From Polychytrium aggregatum (Eukaryota > Chytridiomycota > Chytridiomycetes > Polychytriales): a stretch of DNA of 64,000 bases. The notes below the pieces were generated by a model. The model made no database searches and was not told the origin of the DNA. It saw nothing but the letters and a program-made list of their open reading frames with translations. The stretch spans positions 981,786 through 1,045,785 of the forward strand of contig NW_026516213.1 of assembly GCF_025602895.1 (NCBI RefSeq). The letters run 5' to 3'. Shown here one piece after another: positions 10,859 through 23,290 of the stretch. Position 1 is the stretch's first letter. The number at the start of each line of letters is the position of its first letter. The position numbers were made by a program, and so were the translations under genes.

Positions 10859-11167
10859 TGTAACGTCCACTACTGGGACGTTGGGGCAAGACGGGGAGGG
10901 AGGGGGTACAAGACAAGACAGGACAGGGCAGAACAGGGCGGTGCTAGGCTACTCTAGCGGACGGGTGAGCTCGGGAAGCACTTACGTTTATTCACGATAA
11001 AACCGAACTCCAGACAAACGGGGGGAACGGGGGCAACCCGCAGGTATACCCTGCGGTGGCCTGCCTGCGGTGCGTGAAAACGCAAAGCGCAGCACAGGTC
11101 ACGACCCACTGCGCCGCGCAGTACGCGCAGTACGCGCAGCACAGCGTCGGAGATACCATCTCCTACA
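10859..11167 (-). repeat. Family B LTR, 3' LTR of B1
   Basis: 309 bp, minus orientation. It differs from the other left-hand B LTRs at 10925 (A instead of G) and 10976 (A instead of G). Exactly these two variants recur at 25612 and 25663 in the LTR at 25546-25854, which marks those two LTRs as one pair. Confidence 0.92.
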
Positions 11168-11176
11168 CTCCCACAC

Positions 11177-14100
11177 TTAAGAAGGCTTCCTGCGAGGAGC
11201 CCTGCGTGTGCTCTTTATTTGGGGCTCCTCGAGGTGTTTACCGTATTTACTCAGCTCCTCGGGTGCATGGGACAAGTCCTCCAGTGTTTGCCATGTGTTG
11301 CCCGAGTGTGGGTAACCAACCCACTTGACATAAAACCGAAGTGACCCATCAGCCACTTTCTTGTGCCTCACGATCCTTTCGACTTCATATTCTTGAGTAT
11401 AGTATTGTCCGAGGTCGTCTTCCAGTGGTGCGTCGTCCGGGACACCTTCGTCGGCGTCGGGGAACTGTGCTGGACTGCGGGTCGTGTGGCGACGCAGCTT
11501 GGACACATGGAAGACAGGATGGAGCTTGCTTCCAGGTGGCAAGTCCAACAGGTAGTTGAGGGGACTGGGTCGGGCCGCTATCTTGAACGGTCCTCGGTAC
11601 TTGGGCAACAACTTCTTTGACTGGGCTTCGGGGACCTTGATGTTGTCGGCGTCCAGGTAGACAAGGTCTCCAACTTCAAAGGAGACATCCTGGTGTCGGC
11701 GGTCGTAGTACTTCGCCATCACTTGTTGCGCATCCGTGAGCGCGTCGGCGATCATCTTGTGTCGGACTTGATGATCTTTGACAAAGGCACTTGGTTTGGG
11801 AGGCAATCCAGCCGTGGACTCGGTCAGTGTCAAGGAGGTGGGAACATCAGGCTGGAATCCGTAGAGCGCCTCAAAGGGGCTCAAGCCAGTTGTGCTCGAC
11901 TTGGCGGTGTTGTATGCAAACTCTGCATGACTCAGCTGTATGTCCCAGTCGTCTTGGCTGGTCGAGGCGTATGTCCTCAGGTATTGCTCGAGGGTGCGGA
12001 TCGTCCGCTCGGACTGTCCATCCGTTTGTTGGTGGTGCGAGGTTGACATGTTCAGCTTGGTGCCGAGATGGTCGAACAGACTTGTCCAAAACAAGGAGGT
12101 GAATCGGGGGTCTCGATCACTGACGATGGACTTTGGGAGGCCGTGGTGCTTGAACACATGCTTGAAGAACAGCAGTGCAAGGTCAGGCGCGGAGCATGTC
12201 GTCTGGCACGGCACAAAGTGTGCCATCTTGCTGAACCTGTCGACAAAGACAGCGATTGCATCGTGGTCCAACTTGGTCGTCGGTAGATGCGTGATGAGAT
12301 CCATGGACATGCTGGTCCAGGGGCGGTCGGGAACAGGCAGGGGTTGCAGCAATCCTTGCTCTCGGGTCGTGCGTGACTTGACCATCTTGCAGGTATGGCA
12401 GGACTCGATGTACTTCTCGACGGTGCGCTTCATTCCAGGCCAGTATGCGACTTTGGCCAGTCGGTCGTATGTCTTCTCGACTCCAAAGTGTCCAGCGAGG
12501 GGCGAGTCGTGGACCTCTTGGAGCAACTTGGTCTTCAACGACGGAATGTCCGGCACACAGACACGGCTGTCCTTCTTCAGGAGGAGCAGGCCATCACGCA
12601 CTGTGTACTCGGATGATTCGTCGTCCTTGGGGAGCTTAGACACCTTTCGGAACAGTTCTCCGAACTGTTTGTCGTTGGCGATGTTGTCTCGGACAACATC
12701 CAGCATCGTGTTGTCGACACTGACAGTCGACTCGTACAGTGACGCCAATTGGTAGTCGGGGCGTCGGGACAGTGCGTCAGGCACCACATTGAGTTTGCCT
12801 TTCTGGTATACAACCTCGTAGTTGTACTCGGCGAGGAACTCCATCCATCGCGCTTGGCGTCGGCTCAGGTTCTTCTTGGTGTCGAGGTAACGCAGTGACT
12901 GGTGGTCCGTCACAATCTTGAAGGGCTTGGCGGTACCGTGGAGGTACACTCGGAACTTCTGCAGCGCGTAGATGATCGCAAGCTGCTCCTTCTCGTGCAC
13001 GGGATAGTTGATCTCGTGTTGGGACAGTTTGCGCGACTCGAAGGCAACGGGCCTTCCCTCCTGCATCAAAACAGCTCCCACCGCAAAGTCGGAGGCGTCG
13101 GTGTGCACGGAGACATCCGTGTTCGGGTCGAACACAGCGAGGACAGGAGCGTTCGTCAAGGCGTGCTTGAGGGTCTCGAACGCTTGGCGTTGTGGGTGGT
13201 CCCACACGAAGGGGCACTCTTTGCGGAGTAGGTCTGTGAGTGGACCGGCAGTGCGCGCCAGATCGGGGATGAATCGGCGGTAGTAGTTGACGAGACCGAG
13301 AAACGACTGCACGTCAGAGACGCATGCGAGCGGCGGCCACTCGACCACAGACTTGACCTTGGCGGGGTCGACTTCGATTCCTCTTCCTGAGACAACGTGT
13401 CCCAGGAACGGGACTTGATTCTTGAAGAACTCACACTTGGACAGTTTGGCATACAACTTGTGCTCGCGTAGCTTGGCCAGCACGCGGGCGACATGACCTT
13501 CATGGGTCGCTTCATCCTTGCTGTACACAAGGATATCATCCAGGTACACGATGACAGAGTTGTCGAGCTCTTGGCGGAACACATCGTTCATCAGCTGCAT
13601 GAACGTGGCAGGTGCGTTCGTCAATCCGAACGGCAGCACTAGGAACTCGTACAGTCCGTAGCGAGTCCTGAAGGCGGTCTTGTGGACATCATCCTCGTGG
13701 ATGCGGATCTGATGGTAGCCTGAGCGGAGGTCTATCTTGCTAAAGACCTTTGCTCCACTCAGACGATCCATCAACTCGTCGATCCTGGGCAACGGGTAGG
13801 TGTTCTTGATGGTCTGTTTGTTTAGTGCGCGATAGTCGACGCACATCCTGAGATCACCTTCTTTCTTCTTGACAAAGAGCACTGGTGCACCATACGGTGA
13901 CTGGCTCGGGCGGATGAACCCATGGGCGAGGAGGTCATCCAACTGGCGCTTGAGTTCGTCCATCTCCGTCAGCGACAGTTGGTACGTCGGTCTTGACGGA
14001 GGCGACGAGCCTGGTTCGATGTCGATGCGATGATCGACGGTGCGTTGGGGTGGCAGGCATTGTGGCAACTGGTCGGGGAATACGTCCTTGTACTCGTCGA

Positions 14101-14331
14101 GCAGCTTGGTCACCACAGGCGGGGGACCGGGACCGGCTTGGTCGGTGTCGTCGACCTCACGCACGACACAGAGGAACGACGTGTCCTTCTTGATCAGCCT
14201 CTTGAATTGCATGGCTGAGAGGAGAGGTGGCATGTTGGGTGAGGCCATGCCCTGCAGGACAATGTCAGGGCCAACACGGACAGTGCGGCCTTTCCAGTCG
14301 ACGACTGGAGTCGGCTCGGCACGAGCAAGCC
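11177..14331 (-). pseudogene. pol: B1 pol, 5' truncated
   Basis: Chromovirus Pol from about residue 260 of the full 1,310-residue B protein to its end. It includes RT (YLDD), RNase H ([10 protein letters not shown]), integrase zinc module and DDE triad ([21 protein letters not shown]), a GPF module and a chromodomain (FYVKWVGY). The protease catalytic site, Gag and upstream parts are lost because element B2 begins at 14332. Apart from the truncation I see no frameshift; the apparent start at 14389 lies in the B2 LTR. Confidence 0.9.
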
Positions 14332-14640
14332 TGTAACGTCCACTACTGGGACGTTGGGGCAAGACGGGGAGGGAGGGGGTACAAGACAAGACAGGACGGG
14401 GCAGAACAGGGCGGTGCTAGGCTACTCTAGCGGACGGGTGAGCTCGGGGAGCACTTACGTTTATTCACGATAAAACCGAACTCCAGACAAACGGGGGGAA
14501 CGGGGGCAACCCGCAGGTATACCCTGCGGTGGCCTGCCTGCGGTGCGTGAAAACGCAAAGCGCAGCACAGGTCACGACCCACTGCGCCGCGCAGTACGCG
14601 CAGTACGCGCAGCACAGCGTCGGAGATACCATCTCCTACA
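14332..14640 (-). repeat. Family B LTR, 3' LTR of B2
   Basis: 309 bp, TG...CA, interrupting B1 pol after AAGCC (14327-14331). The expected AAGCC duplication and remaining B1 sequence are not found after the matching right LTR. Confidence 0.92.
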
Positions 14641-14649
14641 CTCCCACAC

Positions 14650-17600
14650 TTAAGAAGGCTTCCTGCGAGGAGCCCTGCGTGTGCTCTTTATTTGGGGCTC
14701 CTCGAGGTGTTTACCGTATTTACTCAGCTCCTCGGGTGCATGGGACAAGTCCTCCAGTGTTTGCCATGTGTTGCCCGAGTGTGGGTAACCAACCCACTTG
14801 ACATAAAACCGAAGTGACCCATCAGCCACTTTCTTGTGCCTCACGATCCTTTCGACTTCATATTCTTGAGTATAGTATTGTCCGAGGTCGTCTTCCAGTG
14901 GTGCGTCGTCCGGGACACCTTCGTCGGCGTCGGGGAACTGTGCTGGACTGCGGGTCGTGTGGCGACGCAGCTTGGACACATGGAAGACAGGATGGAGCTT
15001 GCTTCCAGGTGGCAAGTCCAACAGGTAGTTGAGGGGACTGGGTCGGGCCGCTATCTTGAACGGTCCTCGGTACTTGGGCAACAACTTCTTTGACTGGGCT
15101 TCGGGGACCTTGATGTTGTCGGCGTCCAGGTAGACAAGGTCTCCAACTTCAAAGGAGACATCCTGGTGTCGGCGGTCGTAGTACTTCGCCATCACTTGTT
15201 GCGCATCCGTGAGCGCGTCGGCGATCATCTTGTGTCGGACTTGATGATCTTTGACAAAGGCACTTGGTTTGGGAGGCAATCCAGCCGTGGACTCGGTCAG
15301 TGTCAAGGAGGTGGGAACATCAGGCTGGAATCCGTAGAGCGCCTCAAAGGGGCTCAAGCCAGTTGTGCTCGACTTGGCGGTGTTGTATGCAAACTCTGCA
15401 TGACTCAGCTGTATGTCCCAGTCGTCTTGGCTGGTCGAGGCGTATGTCCTCAGGTATTGCTCGAGGGTGCGGATCGTCCGCTCGGACTGTCCATCCGTTT
15501 GTTGGTGGTGCGAGGTTGACATGTTCAGCTTGGTGCCGAGATGGTCGAACAGACTTGTCCAAAACAAGGAGGTGAATCGGGGGTCTCGATCACTGACGAT
15601 GGACTTTGGGAGGCCGTGGTGCTTGAACACATGCTTGAAGAACAGCAGTGCAAGGTCAGGCGCGGAGCATGTCGTCTGGCACGGCACAAAGTGTGCCATC
15701 TTGCTGAACCTGTCGACAAAGACAGCGATTGCATCGTGGTCCAACTTGGTCGTCGGTAGATGCGTGATGAGATCCATGGACATGCTGGTCCAGGGGCGGT
15801 CGGGAACAGGCAGGGGTTGCAGCAATCCTTGCTCTCGGGTCGTGCGTGACTTGACCATCTTGCAGGTATGGCAGGACTCGATGTACTTCTCGACGGTGCG
15901 CTTCATTCCAGGCCAGTATGCGACTTTGGCCAGTCGGTCGTATGTCTTCTCGACTCCAAAGTGTCCAGCGAGGGGCGAGTCGTGGACCTCTTGGAGCAAC
16001 TTGGTCTTCAACGACGGAATGTCCGGCACACAGACACGGCTGTCCTTCTTCAGGAGGAGCAGGCCATCACGCACTGTGTACTCGGATGATTCGTCGTCCT
16101 TGGGGAGCTTAGACACCTTTCGGAACAGTTCTCCGAACTGTTTGTCGTTGGCGATGTTGTCTCGGACAACATCCAGCATCGTGTTGTCGACACTGACAGT
16201 CGACTCGTACAGTGACGCCAATTGGTAGTCGGGGCGTCGGGACAGTGCGTCAGGCACCACATTGAGTTTGCCTTTCTGGTATACAACCTCGTAGTTGTAC
16301 TCGGCGAGGAACTCCATCCATCGCGCTTGGCGTCGGCTCAGGTTCTTCTTGGTGTCGAGGTAACGCAGTGACTGGTGGTCCGTCACAATCTTGAAGGGCT
16401 TGGCGGTACCGTGGAGGTACACTCGGAACTTCTGCAGCGCGTAGATGATCGCAAGCTGCTCCTTCTCGTGCACGGGATAGTTGATCTCGTGTTGGGACAG
16501 TTTGCGCGACTCGAAGGCAACGGGCCTTCCCTCCTGCATCAAAACAGCTCCCACCGCAAAGTCGGAGGCGTCGGTGTGCACGGAGACATCCGTGTTCGGG
16601 TCGAACACAGCGAGGACAGGAGCGTTCGTCAAGGCGTGCTTGAGGGTCTCGAACGCTTGGCGTTGTGGGTGGTCCCACACGAAGGGGCACTCTTTGCGGA
16701 GTAGGTCTGTGAGTGGACCGGCAGTGCGCGCCAGATCGGGGATGAATCGGCGGTAGTAGTTGACGAGACCGAGAAACGACTGCACGTCAGAGACGCATGC
16801 GAGCGGCGGCCACTCGACCACAGACTTGACCTTGGCGGGGTCGACTTCGATTCCTCTTCCTGAGACAACGTGTCCCAGGAACGGGACTTGATTCTTGAAG
16901 AACTCACACTTGGACAGTTTGGCATACAACTTGTGCTCGCGTAGCTTGGCCAGCACGCGGGCGACATGACCTTCATGGGTCGCTTCATCCTTGCTGTACA
17001 CAAGGATATCATCCAGGTACACGATGACAGAGTTGTCGAGCTCTTGGCGGAACACATCGTTCATCAGCTGCATGAACGTGGCAGGTGCGTTCGTCAATCC
17101 GAACGGCAGCACTAGGAACTCGTACAGTCCGTAGCGAGTCCTGAAGGCGGTCTTGTGGACATCATCCTCGTGGATGCGGATCTGATGGTAGCCTGAGCGG
17201 AGGTCTATCTTGCTAAAGACCTTTGCTCCACTCAGACGATCCATCAACTCGTCGATCCTGGGCAACGGGTAGGTGTTCTTGATGGTCTGTTTGTTTAGTG
17301 CGCGATAGTCGACGCACATCCTGAGATCACCTTCTTTCTTCTTGACAAAGAGCACTGGTGCACCATACGGTGACTGGCTCGGGCGGATGAACCCATGGGC
17401 GAGGAGGTCATCCAACTGGCGCTTGAGTTCGTCCATCTCCGTCAGCGACAGTTGGTACGTCGGTCTTGACGGAGGCGACGAGCCTGGTTCGATGTCGATG
17501 CGATGATCGACGGTGCGTTGGGGTGGCAGGCATTGTGGCAACTGGTCGGGGAATACGTCCTTGTACTCGTCGAGCAGCTTGGTCACCACAGGCGGGGGAC

Positions 17601-17671
17601 CGGGACCGGCTTGGTCGGTGTCGTCGACCTCACGCACGACACAGAGGAAAGGAACGACGTGTCCTTCTTGA
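14650..17671 (-). pseudogene. pol: B2 pol, 3' part
   Basis: Pol from about residue 306 to the stop: RT, RNase H, integrase, GPF module and chromodomain, matching the B4 copy over the portions compared. Two defects separate it from its 5' part: a 5-bp tandem duplication of AGGAA near 17645-17654 shifts the frame, and element A2 begins at 17672. Its upstream part resumes at 24082, but 359 bp of B sequence (B4 equivalents 37507-37865) are absent, removing the protease after its catalytic Asp. Confidence 0.9.
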
Positions 17672-18463
17672 TGTTAGGGATAGCTCCTGCTTGTTCTCCA
17701 CTTTGACTGCACACTTGGCTATTCTTTTGCCTTTCTGTTTGTTTGTGTGTAGCCTTGCAGTTCCCCTCCGATTTTCCGCCTTTTGCCTGTCTTTTCCGCT
17801 CCTTCCGCACTTCCGTTTTCCCGCGCTGCTCCGCTTCCTTTGTCTTCTTCGCACGCGCCGGTTTGTTTGTGCACGCGCCTTGCTGCGATTGGTTGCAATT
17901 CGGCTGCCGGTCATGTGTCCCCCCACCGGTGACTCATGACCTGCCTGACCGCCCCGATCTCTTGTTCATCTCGCATGCATTTGCCCCAACCTTATACTTG
18001 ACCAATCCGCTTCTTGGACGTTGAGTCACATTGCTTCGCCTTTGCACGTTTCTCCTGCCAGGTGCTTCGCTTTTGCTTGCGCCTCTCTCGCTTTGGTTCT
18101 CTGCCTGTCTCGGTGGTCCTTCTCGGCCCTCGTTCGTGCATCGCCCCCTTCGCCCTGCTCGATCGCCCACTTTTCCCTCCCTTGGCCGCCCTTCGCTGCC
18201 AAGTCCGGACTTGTCTATAAATAGCCTGACCCCCGCGATGTGTAGTCGAACCTTAGCGTTCAAAATAGGACTAAATAAAGTGCCTTCTACTTTATTCTCT
18301 GAGTGTTCCTCACGTCTCATTTCGAGACTAGTCTTATCTTGAACGGATCTTTGCTTCCCTCGCTCCCTCTCCGAGTCCACTTCGGACTCTACCCTTGCCT
18401 TTCCCTGAGCTCACTTCGAGCTCACTTCTTCTTTTGCCGTTGAGTCCCCTTTGGACTCTAACA
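17672..18463 (+). repeat. A2 5' LTR
   Basis: 792 bp from TGTTAGGGATAG to ACTCTAACA. The TATAAATA box is at 18216-18223 and the predicted RNA 5' end region AGCGTTCAAAAT at 18255-18266. It differs from its 3' partner at a few positions, for example GCCTTTCCC versus GCCTTCCC. Confidence 0.92.
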
Positions 18464-18465
18464 TC

Positions 18466-18477
18466 ATTTTGAACGCT
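18466..18477 (+). promoter_or_regulatory. A2 self-priming primer-binding site
   Basis: ATTTTGAACGCT, 2 nt after the LTR, is the exact reverse complement of AGCGTTCAAAAT at 18255-18266. This is the arrangement of Tf1/sushi-type elements, where the RNA 5' end folds back to prime reverse transcription. Confidence 0.65.
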
Positions 18478-18534
18478 CCCTCTTGGCTTCCCGGCCTTTC
18501 TTCTTCTTTCGCCTCTCTTTCCCTCGTCGATCCG

Positions 18535-19488
18535 ATGGCTGAGCCTGCTGCACCCCCGGCAGATCTCAATGCGTACCTGGCGCGCATGGAGGAGCGTATG
18601 AACGCCCTCATGACCCAGAACGCTGCTCTCCATCGTCAGATCCAAGATCTGCAAGCTCCCGCCGCCGCTCCCCGCCAAGTCTACCAGGTGAACAAGCCCA
18701 AGGAGTTCCTAGGTTCCCGCGACGAGACGACGGCCTTCCTCGCCCAGTGCCACCTCGTCTTCCTCGCCGATCCTGCCTTCTTCGCGCCCGAGCGCCAGAA
18801 GGTCCTGTACTGCCACCTCCTTCCTCCGCGGTGAAGCCTTCAAGTGGTACGAGGCCGCCTTCTACATGGCCAACCGCTTCCCGGCTTCCTTCGCGGATTT
18901 TGAAGTTGCCCTCAAGTCGACCTTCGGTGAGGACACGGCCTCCTCGCAAGATAAGGCCTTGAACGACCTCAAGCGCTTGGTCCAGCTCAAGTCCTGCCAA
19001 GCCTTCGCCACCCGCTTCGTCCAGCTCGCCGCCCGCGTCCAGACTGACGAACCCACCAAGATGCACTTCTTCAAGGAGGGTTTGAAGTCTGAGGTCAAGT
19101 TCCACCTCATCGGTCTCCGCCCCGCTCCCGCTTCCTGCCCGAGTTGATCAAGGCAGCGGTCGAGTACGACGATGCCCTCCATCGTCTCAAGGTCTCCTCC
19201 CGTTCCCAACCTCCTCCTCCTTCTTCTCGCTCTGCTCCCCATCACCACCATTCTCCCGCGCATGTTTCTTCTTCCTCCTCTTCTGCACCCACTCCCATGG
19301 ACCTTGACTCTGTCTCGGTCCGCCCTGCTAAGCTCTCCGACGTCGAGAAAAAGCGACGTCGTGAGCAGGGTCTCTGCTTGTACTGCGGGGAAAAGTCTTG
19401 TCCCGGCAGTCGCGATGTTCAGCAGTGCCCGGTTCTGGTCAAACGGAACTCGGGAAATGCCCACAGCCGAGCAGCACCTCGCAAGTAA
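18535..19488 (+). pseudogene. gag: A2 gag, frameshifted
   Basis: Gag forms the retrotransposon particle and binds its RNA. From ATG 18535 it reads MAEPAAPPADLNAYLARMEE, a helical heptad-like start, then the capsid-like region (NKPKEFLGSRDE, later LKSTFGEDTAS) and a Cys-rich knuckle CLYCGEKSC before the stop. The frame changes near 18810, where TAC and TAT alternatives stand side by side, and near 19135, where one C is missing. Neighbouring copies suggest an intact ancestor of about 320 residues. The tail overlaps pol in a -1 frame. Confidence 0.8.
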
Positions 19489-22400
19489 GCGAGGTGGTCT
19501 GTTCGGCGATACGAACATCTTCCCCCTCTGACTCGTCATTATCGGACGATAAGCTTCTTCTTCCGGCCACCCTTGTCGTCATGAGTCTTTCTGGCCCGGT
19601 CTCCATCTCCCTTTCTGTCTTTATTGATGATGGATGCACCGCTCTTGCCCTCATTGATCCTGCCTTTGCGGATCTCCATAAACTCTCTCTTATCCCTCTT
19701 TCTACTCCCTACTCCGTTTCCCTTGCTGATGGTTCTTCGGCCGGTTTCATTCGTTTCCAAACCGTTCCTGTGACGTTGACCATTGGTTCCCACACCGAGT
19801 CGATTTCTTTTCTTGTGACTCGACTCTCCACCACTCCCATCACTCTTGGTCTTCCCTGGATGCGCTTGCATAATCCAGTTGTCAATTGGAAGTCCCTCTC
19901 CCTTTCGTTCTCCGATCCCTCTTGCCTTGCTGATGGACACATCCTCGCGGATGTCTCTGCTTCCTCCTTGGACACTTCGTCCCCTTCCGGCTATTCGCCT
20001 CCCCCTTCGGGCACTTCGCCTTTGACTCCTCCCTCCGGTCCTTCCCTTACACCGGTTCCCTCCTTTGGCACTTCGCCTTCCCTTTCTTCCCGCCTTGACT
20101 CTGCTTCGCTTTCTGAAGAGCCAACGGCTTTATCTTCGCCCGACATTGAGCTCGTTAATGCGGCGAGTCTTCTCCGTCTTGCACGGGAAGACAAGCTCGA
20201 CATTTTCGCTGCCCAAATGGATATCCGTCCTCCTTCGCCGGAGACGTATCCTACGGTGTCGATAAGGTCCGTGCTCACGACGAAGGTGTATGCCGAGTCT
20301 GGCACCCCTGTTGACTCTCGAGGCTGTCCCACTCAAATACAATGAGTTTGGCGACGTTTTCAGCCTCAAGTCTGACCCTCCTTCTTCCTTGCCTCCTCAT
20401 CCGTCCGTATGACTTGTCCTATTGAGTTTGTACGGACCGAGGATGGAAAGGAACCTCGTTTGCCAAAGCCGGGGAAAGTCTATCCTTTGTCCCCGGCCGA
20501 GGAATCTGCTCTTTCGGAGTATCTGACCAACGCCCTCGCACGTGGTTGGATCTCCAAATCCTCTTCTCCCGTTGGTGCTCCCTGCTTCTTCGTGAAGAAG
20601 CCCAATGGTGGTCTTCGCCTTTGCGTCGACTACCGAGGCCTCAATGCCATCACGAAGAAGAACCGCTTACCCATCTTCCCCTCTTCCAGGATCTTCTGGA
20701 TAAACTTTCTTCTGCCCGCGTCTTCTCACACCTCGACCTTCCTGATGCTTACCACTTGGTTCGTGTCAAGAAGGGCGATGAGTGGAAGACTGCTTTTGTT
20801 TGCAAATCTGGCTCATTTGAGTACAATGTTATCCCCTTTGGTCTTTCGAATGCCCCCGCTGCTTTTCAGTTTTTTATGAACGACATCTTCTCGGACCTCC
20901 TTGGTGTCTGTGTTGTCATTTATCTTGACGACATCCTGATCTTCTCAAAAGATCCCCAGGAGCATGAGGAGCATGTTAAGCTTGTTCTCTCTCGCCTTCG
21001 TGAACACTCCCTTAAGGTCAATCCGGCCAAGTGTTCTTTTGACCTTTCTGAAGTTGACTTTCTCGGCATGATCATTTCTGCCGATGGCATCAAAATGGAC
21101 CCTGCCAAGGTCGAGGCCGTTTCCCTTTGGCCTGTTCCCTCTTCTGCTCGCGATATCCAAGTCTTTATTGGTTTCGCAAACTTTTACCGCCGCTTCGTCA
21201 AGGACTTTTCCGCACTTGCTCGTCCTTTGACTTCCCTCACTACCAAATCCTCCACCTTCTCTTGGTCTCCCGAGGCCCAAGAGGCTTTTGATTCTCTTAA
21301 ACTTTCCTTCACTTCCGCACCTATTCTTCGATACTTTGATTTCTCTAAACCCGCTGTCATCGAGCCCGATGCTTCTGACTTTGCTTTGGGTGCCGTCCTT
21401 TCTCAGTTTGACCCTGACGGCGCTCTTCACCCCGTTGCTTTTCACTCTCGGCAATTCCGTCCCGCCGAGGTGAATTATGACACTCACGACAAAGAGCTCC
21501 TCGCCATTGTCGATTCCTTTACCGCCTGGCGTCATTACTTGATGGCTGCCGACCCTGATATTCCCACTCTTGTTTTCTCTGATCATCAGAACCTTACCCG
21601 GTTCACTGCCGCTTCTCAACTTTCTCGCCGCCAGTTCCGGTGGGCCCAATTCCTTTCTGACTTTGCTTTTCGCATTTACCACCGCCCTGGTCGTCTCAAC
21701 ACCAAAGCCGATGCTCTCAGTCGCCGTTCTGACTTTGAGATAAAGCCTGGTGACTCCCTCCACTCCACCAACTTCCTTCAGCTGTTCGAGTCTATTTCTC
21801 TCGACAGCATCACTGTTATCGGCTCGAATCCCGACTTTCTTTCCGAGATTCGAGCTGCCACCCTTTCTTGTTCCCTCCTTTCTGACTTTAACGCCAAACG
21901 TCTTGATGGCGATTACTCCTTCCGTGACGGTCTCCTTTACTTTAAAGACCTGATCGTTGTCCCTTCCCCCGAGCTCCAGCTCAAAGTGTTTGAGCAACGT
22001 CACTGCTCCGCTGCCGCTGGTCACTTTGGTCTTGCCAAGACCGTTGAGCTCGTCTCCCGGGACTTTCACTGGCCCCGGCTTCGTAAGTCTGTGCGTCGCT
22101 TCATTGCTAATTGTGAAGCGTGCCAGCGAGCCAAGCCGTCCCGTCACTCCCCTTATGGTTTACTTCATCCTCTCCCCGTTCCTTCCGAACGTTGGTGGGA
22201 CCTGTCGATGGACTTCATCACGGATCTCCCACCTTCGAACGGTTTTGACTCGATCTTCGTGGTTAAGGACCGCCTGTCCAAACAAGCACACTTTGTGCCC
22301 ACCACGAAGACGGTTACAGGCGAGCAAACCGCCGAACTCTTCCTCTCCCACATCTTCCGCTTGCATGGTTGTCCCCGGTCTATTGTTTCGGACCGAGGAA

Positions 22401-23278
22401 CTCAGTTTACTTCGGCCTTCTGGAGGCGCTTCAATGAGCTTCTGAAGACGAAGATTTCCCTTTCTTCTGCCTTCCACCCCGAGACCGACGGTTCGACCGA
22501 GGTTCTCAACCAGGTCATCGAGCAGTATTTGCGTATCCATTGCAATTACCTGCAAGACGACTGGACCCTTCACCTTCCCCTTGCCGAGTTCACTTACAAC
22601 AACTCGGAAAACACCTCCACTGGCATGACTCCCTTCTTTGCAGTCCATGGCCATCACCCCATTTTCGATCCCTCTATCATTCGTGATCCCTCTGTTGTGC
22701 CCTCTGCCGAAGAACGTGTCGACCGACTTCAGACCGTTCTCGAGGATCTCAAGGCCAACCTCCGGGTTGCCCAAGAGTCCTACACTGTGCAGGCCAACAA
22801 ATCCCGTCTCCCCACTCCCGACATCTCCGTTGGCGACCTCGTTTTTCTGGATCGTCGCCACATTCGCACCCTTCGTCCCTCCAACAAGCTTGACCAGAAA
22901 AAGCTTGGCCCCTTTAAAGTTCTTCGCCGCATCAACCCCGTTGCCTTTGAGCTTAAACTCCCTTCCACACTTAAAGTTCACCCCGTTTTCCATGTATCCC
23001 TCCTTGAACCCCGAACGAAGGACATTGTTCCCGAGTTCACCCAACCAGAACCACCTCCCATTCTTGTTAACTCCCAGGAAGAGTTTGAGGTCGAGACTGT
23101 TCTCGATTCTCGGCTCTTCCGTGGTCGCTTACAGTACTTGGTTCAGTGGAAGGGCTATTCCGAGACTGACCGGTCTTGGGAGCCCGCTGCCAATGTTTCC
23201 CACGCCACTGATCTTGTTGCTGACTTCCACCTTCGCTATCCCTCAAAGCCGAAGGCGACGTCCGGAGTTCGTCGCTAA
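19398..23278 (+). pseudogene. pol: A2 pol, frameshifted
   Basis: Same protein as the intact A4 Pol: protease-like domain with D-D-G active motif, RT, RNase H, integrase, GPF module and chromodomain. The first segment is open to a stop at 20345; the main segment resumes at about 20680 and runs to the stop at 23278. Between them are five small insertions (20324, 20400, 20419, 20666, 20673), each adding one extra base where the other copies carry alternative bases of one codon. The RT palm (YLDD), RNase H and integrase are undamaged. Confidence 0.85.
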
Positions 23279-23290
23279 GGAAGGGGATGA

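Noticed and set aside
11177-14389. B1 pol starting at the ATG at 14389
   Set aside because: That ATG lies inside the B2 LTR; the B1 sequence begins only at 14331.
17672-17685. TTAGGG telomere-like motif at LTR starts
   Set aside because: It occurs once per family A LTR (TGTTAGGGATAG) and is never tandem, so it is not telomeric repeat.
20945-22147. 400-codon minus-strand frame in A2
   Set aside because: Antisense of A pol RT-RNaseH, repeated in A4; it has no motif of its own.
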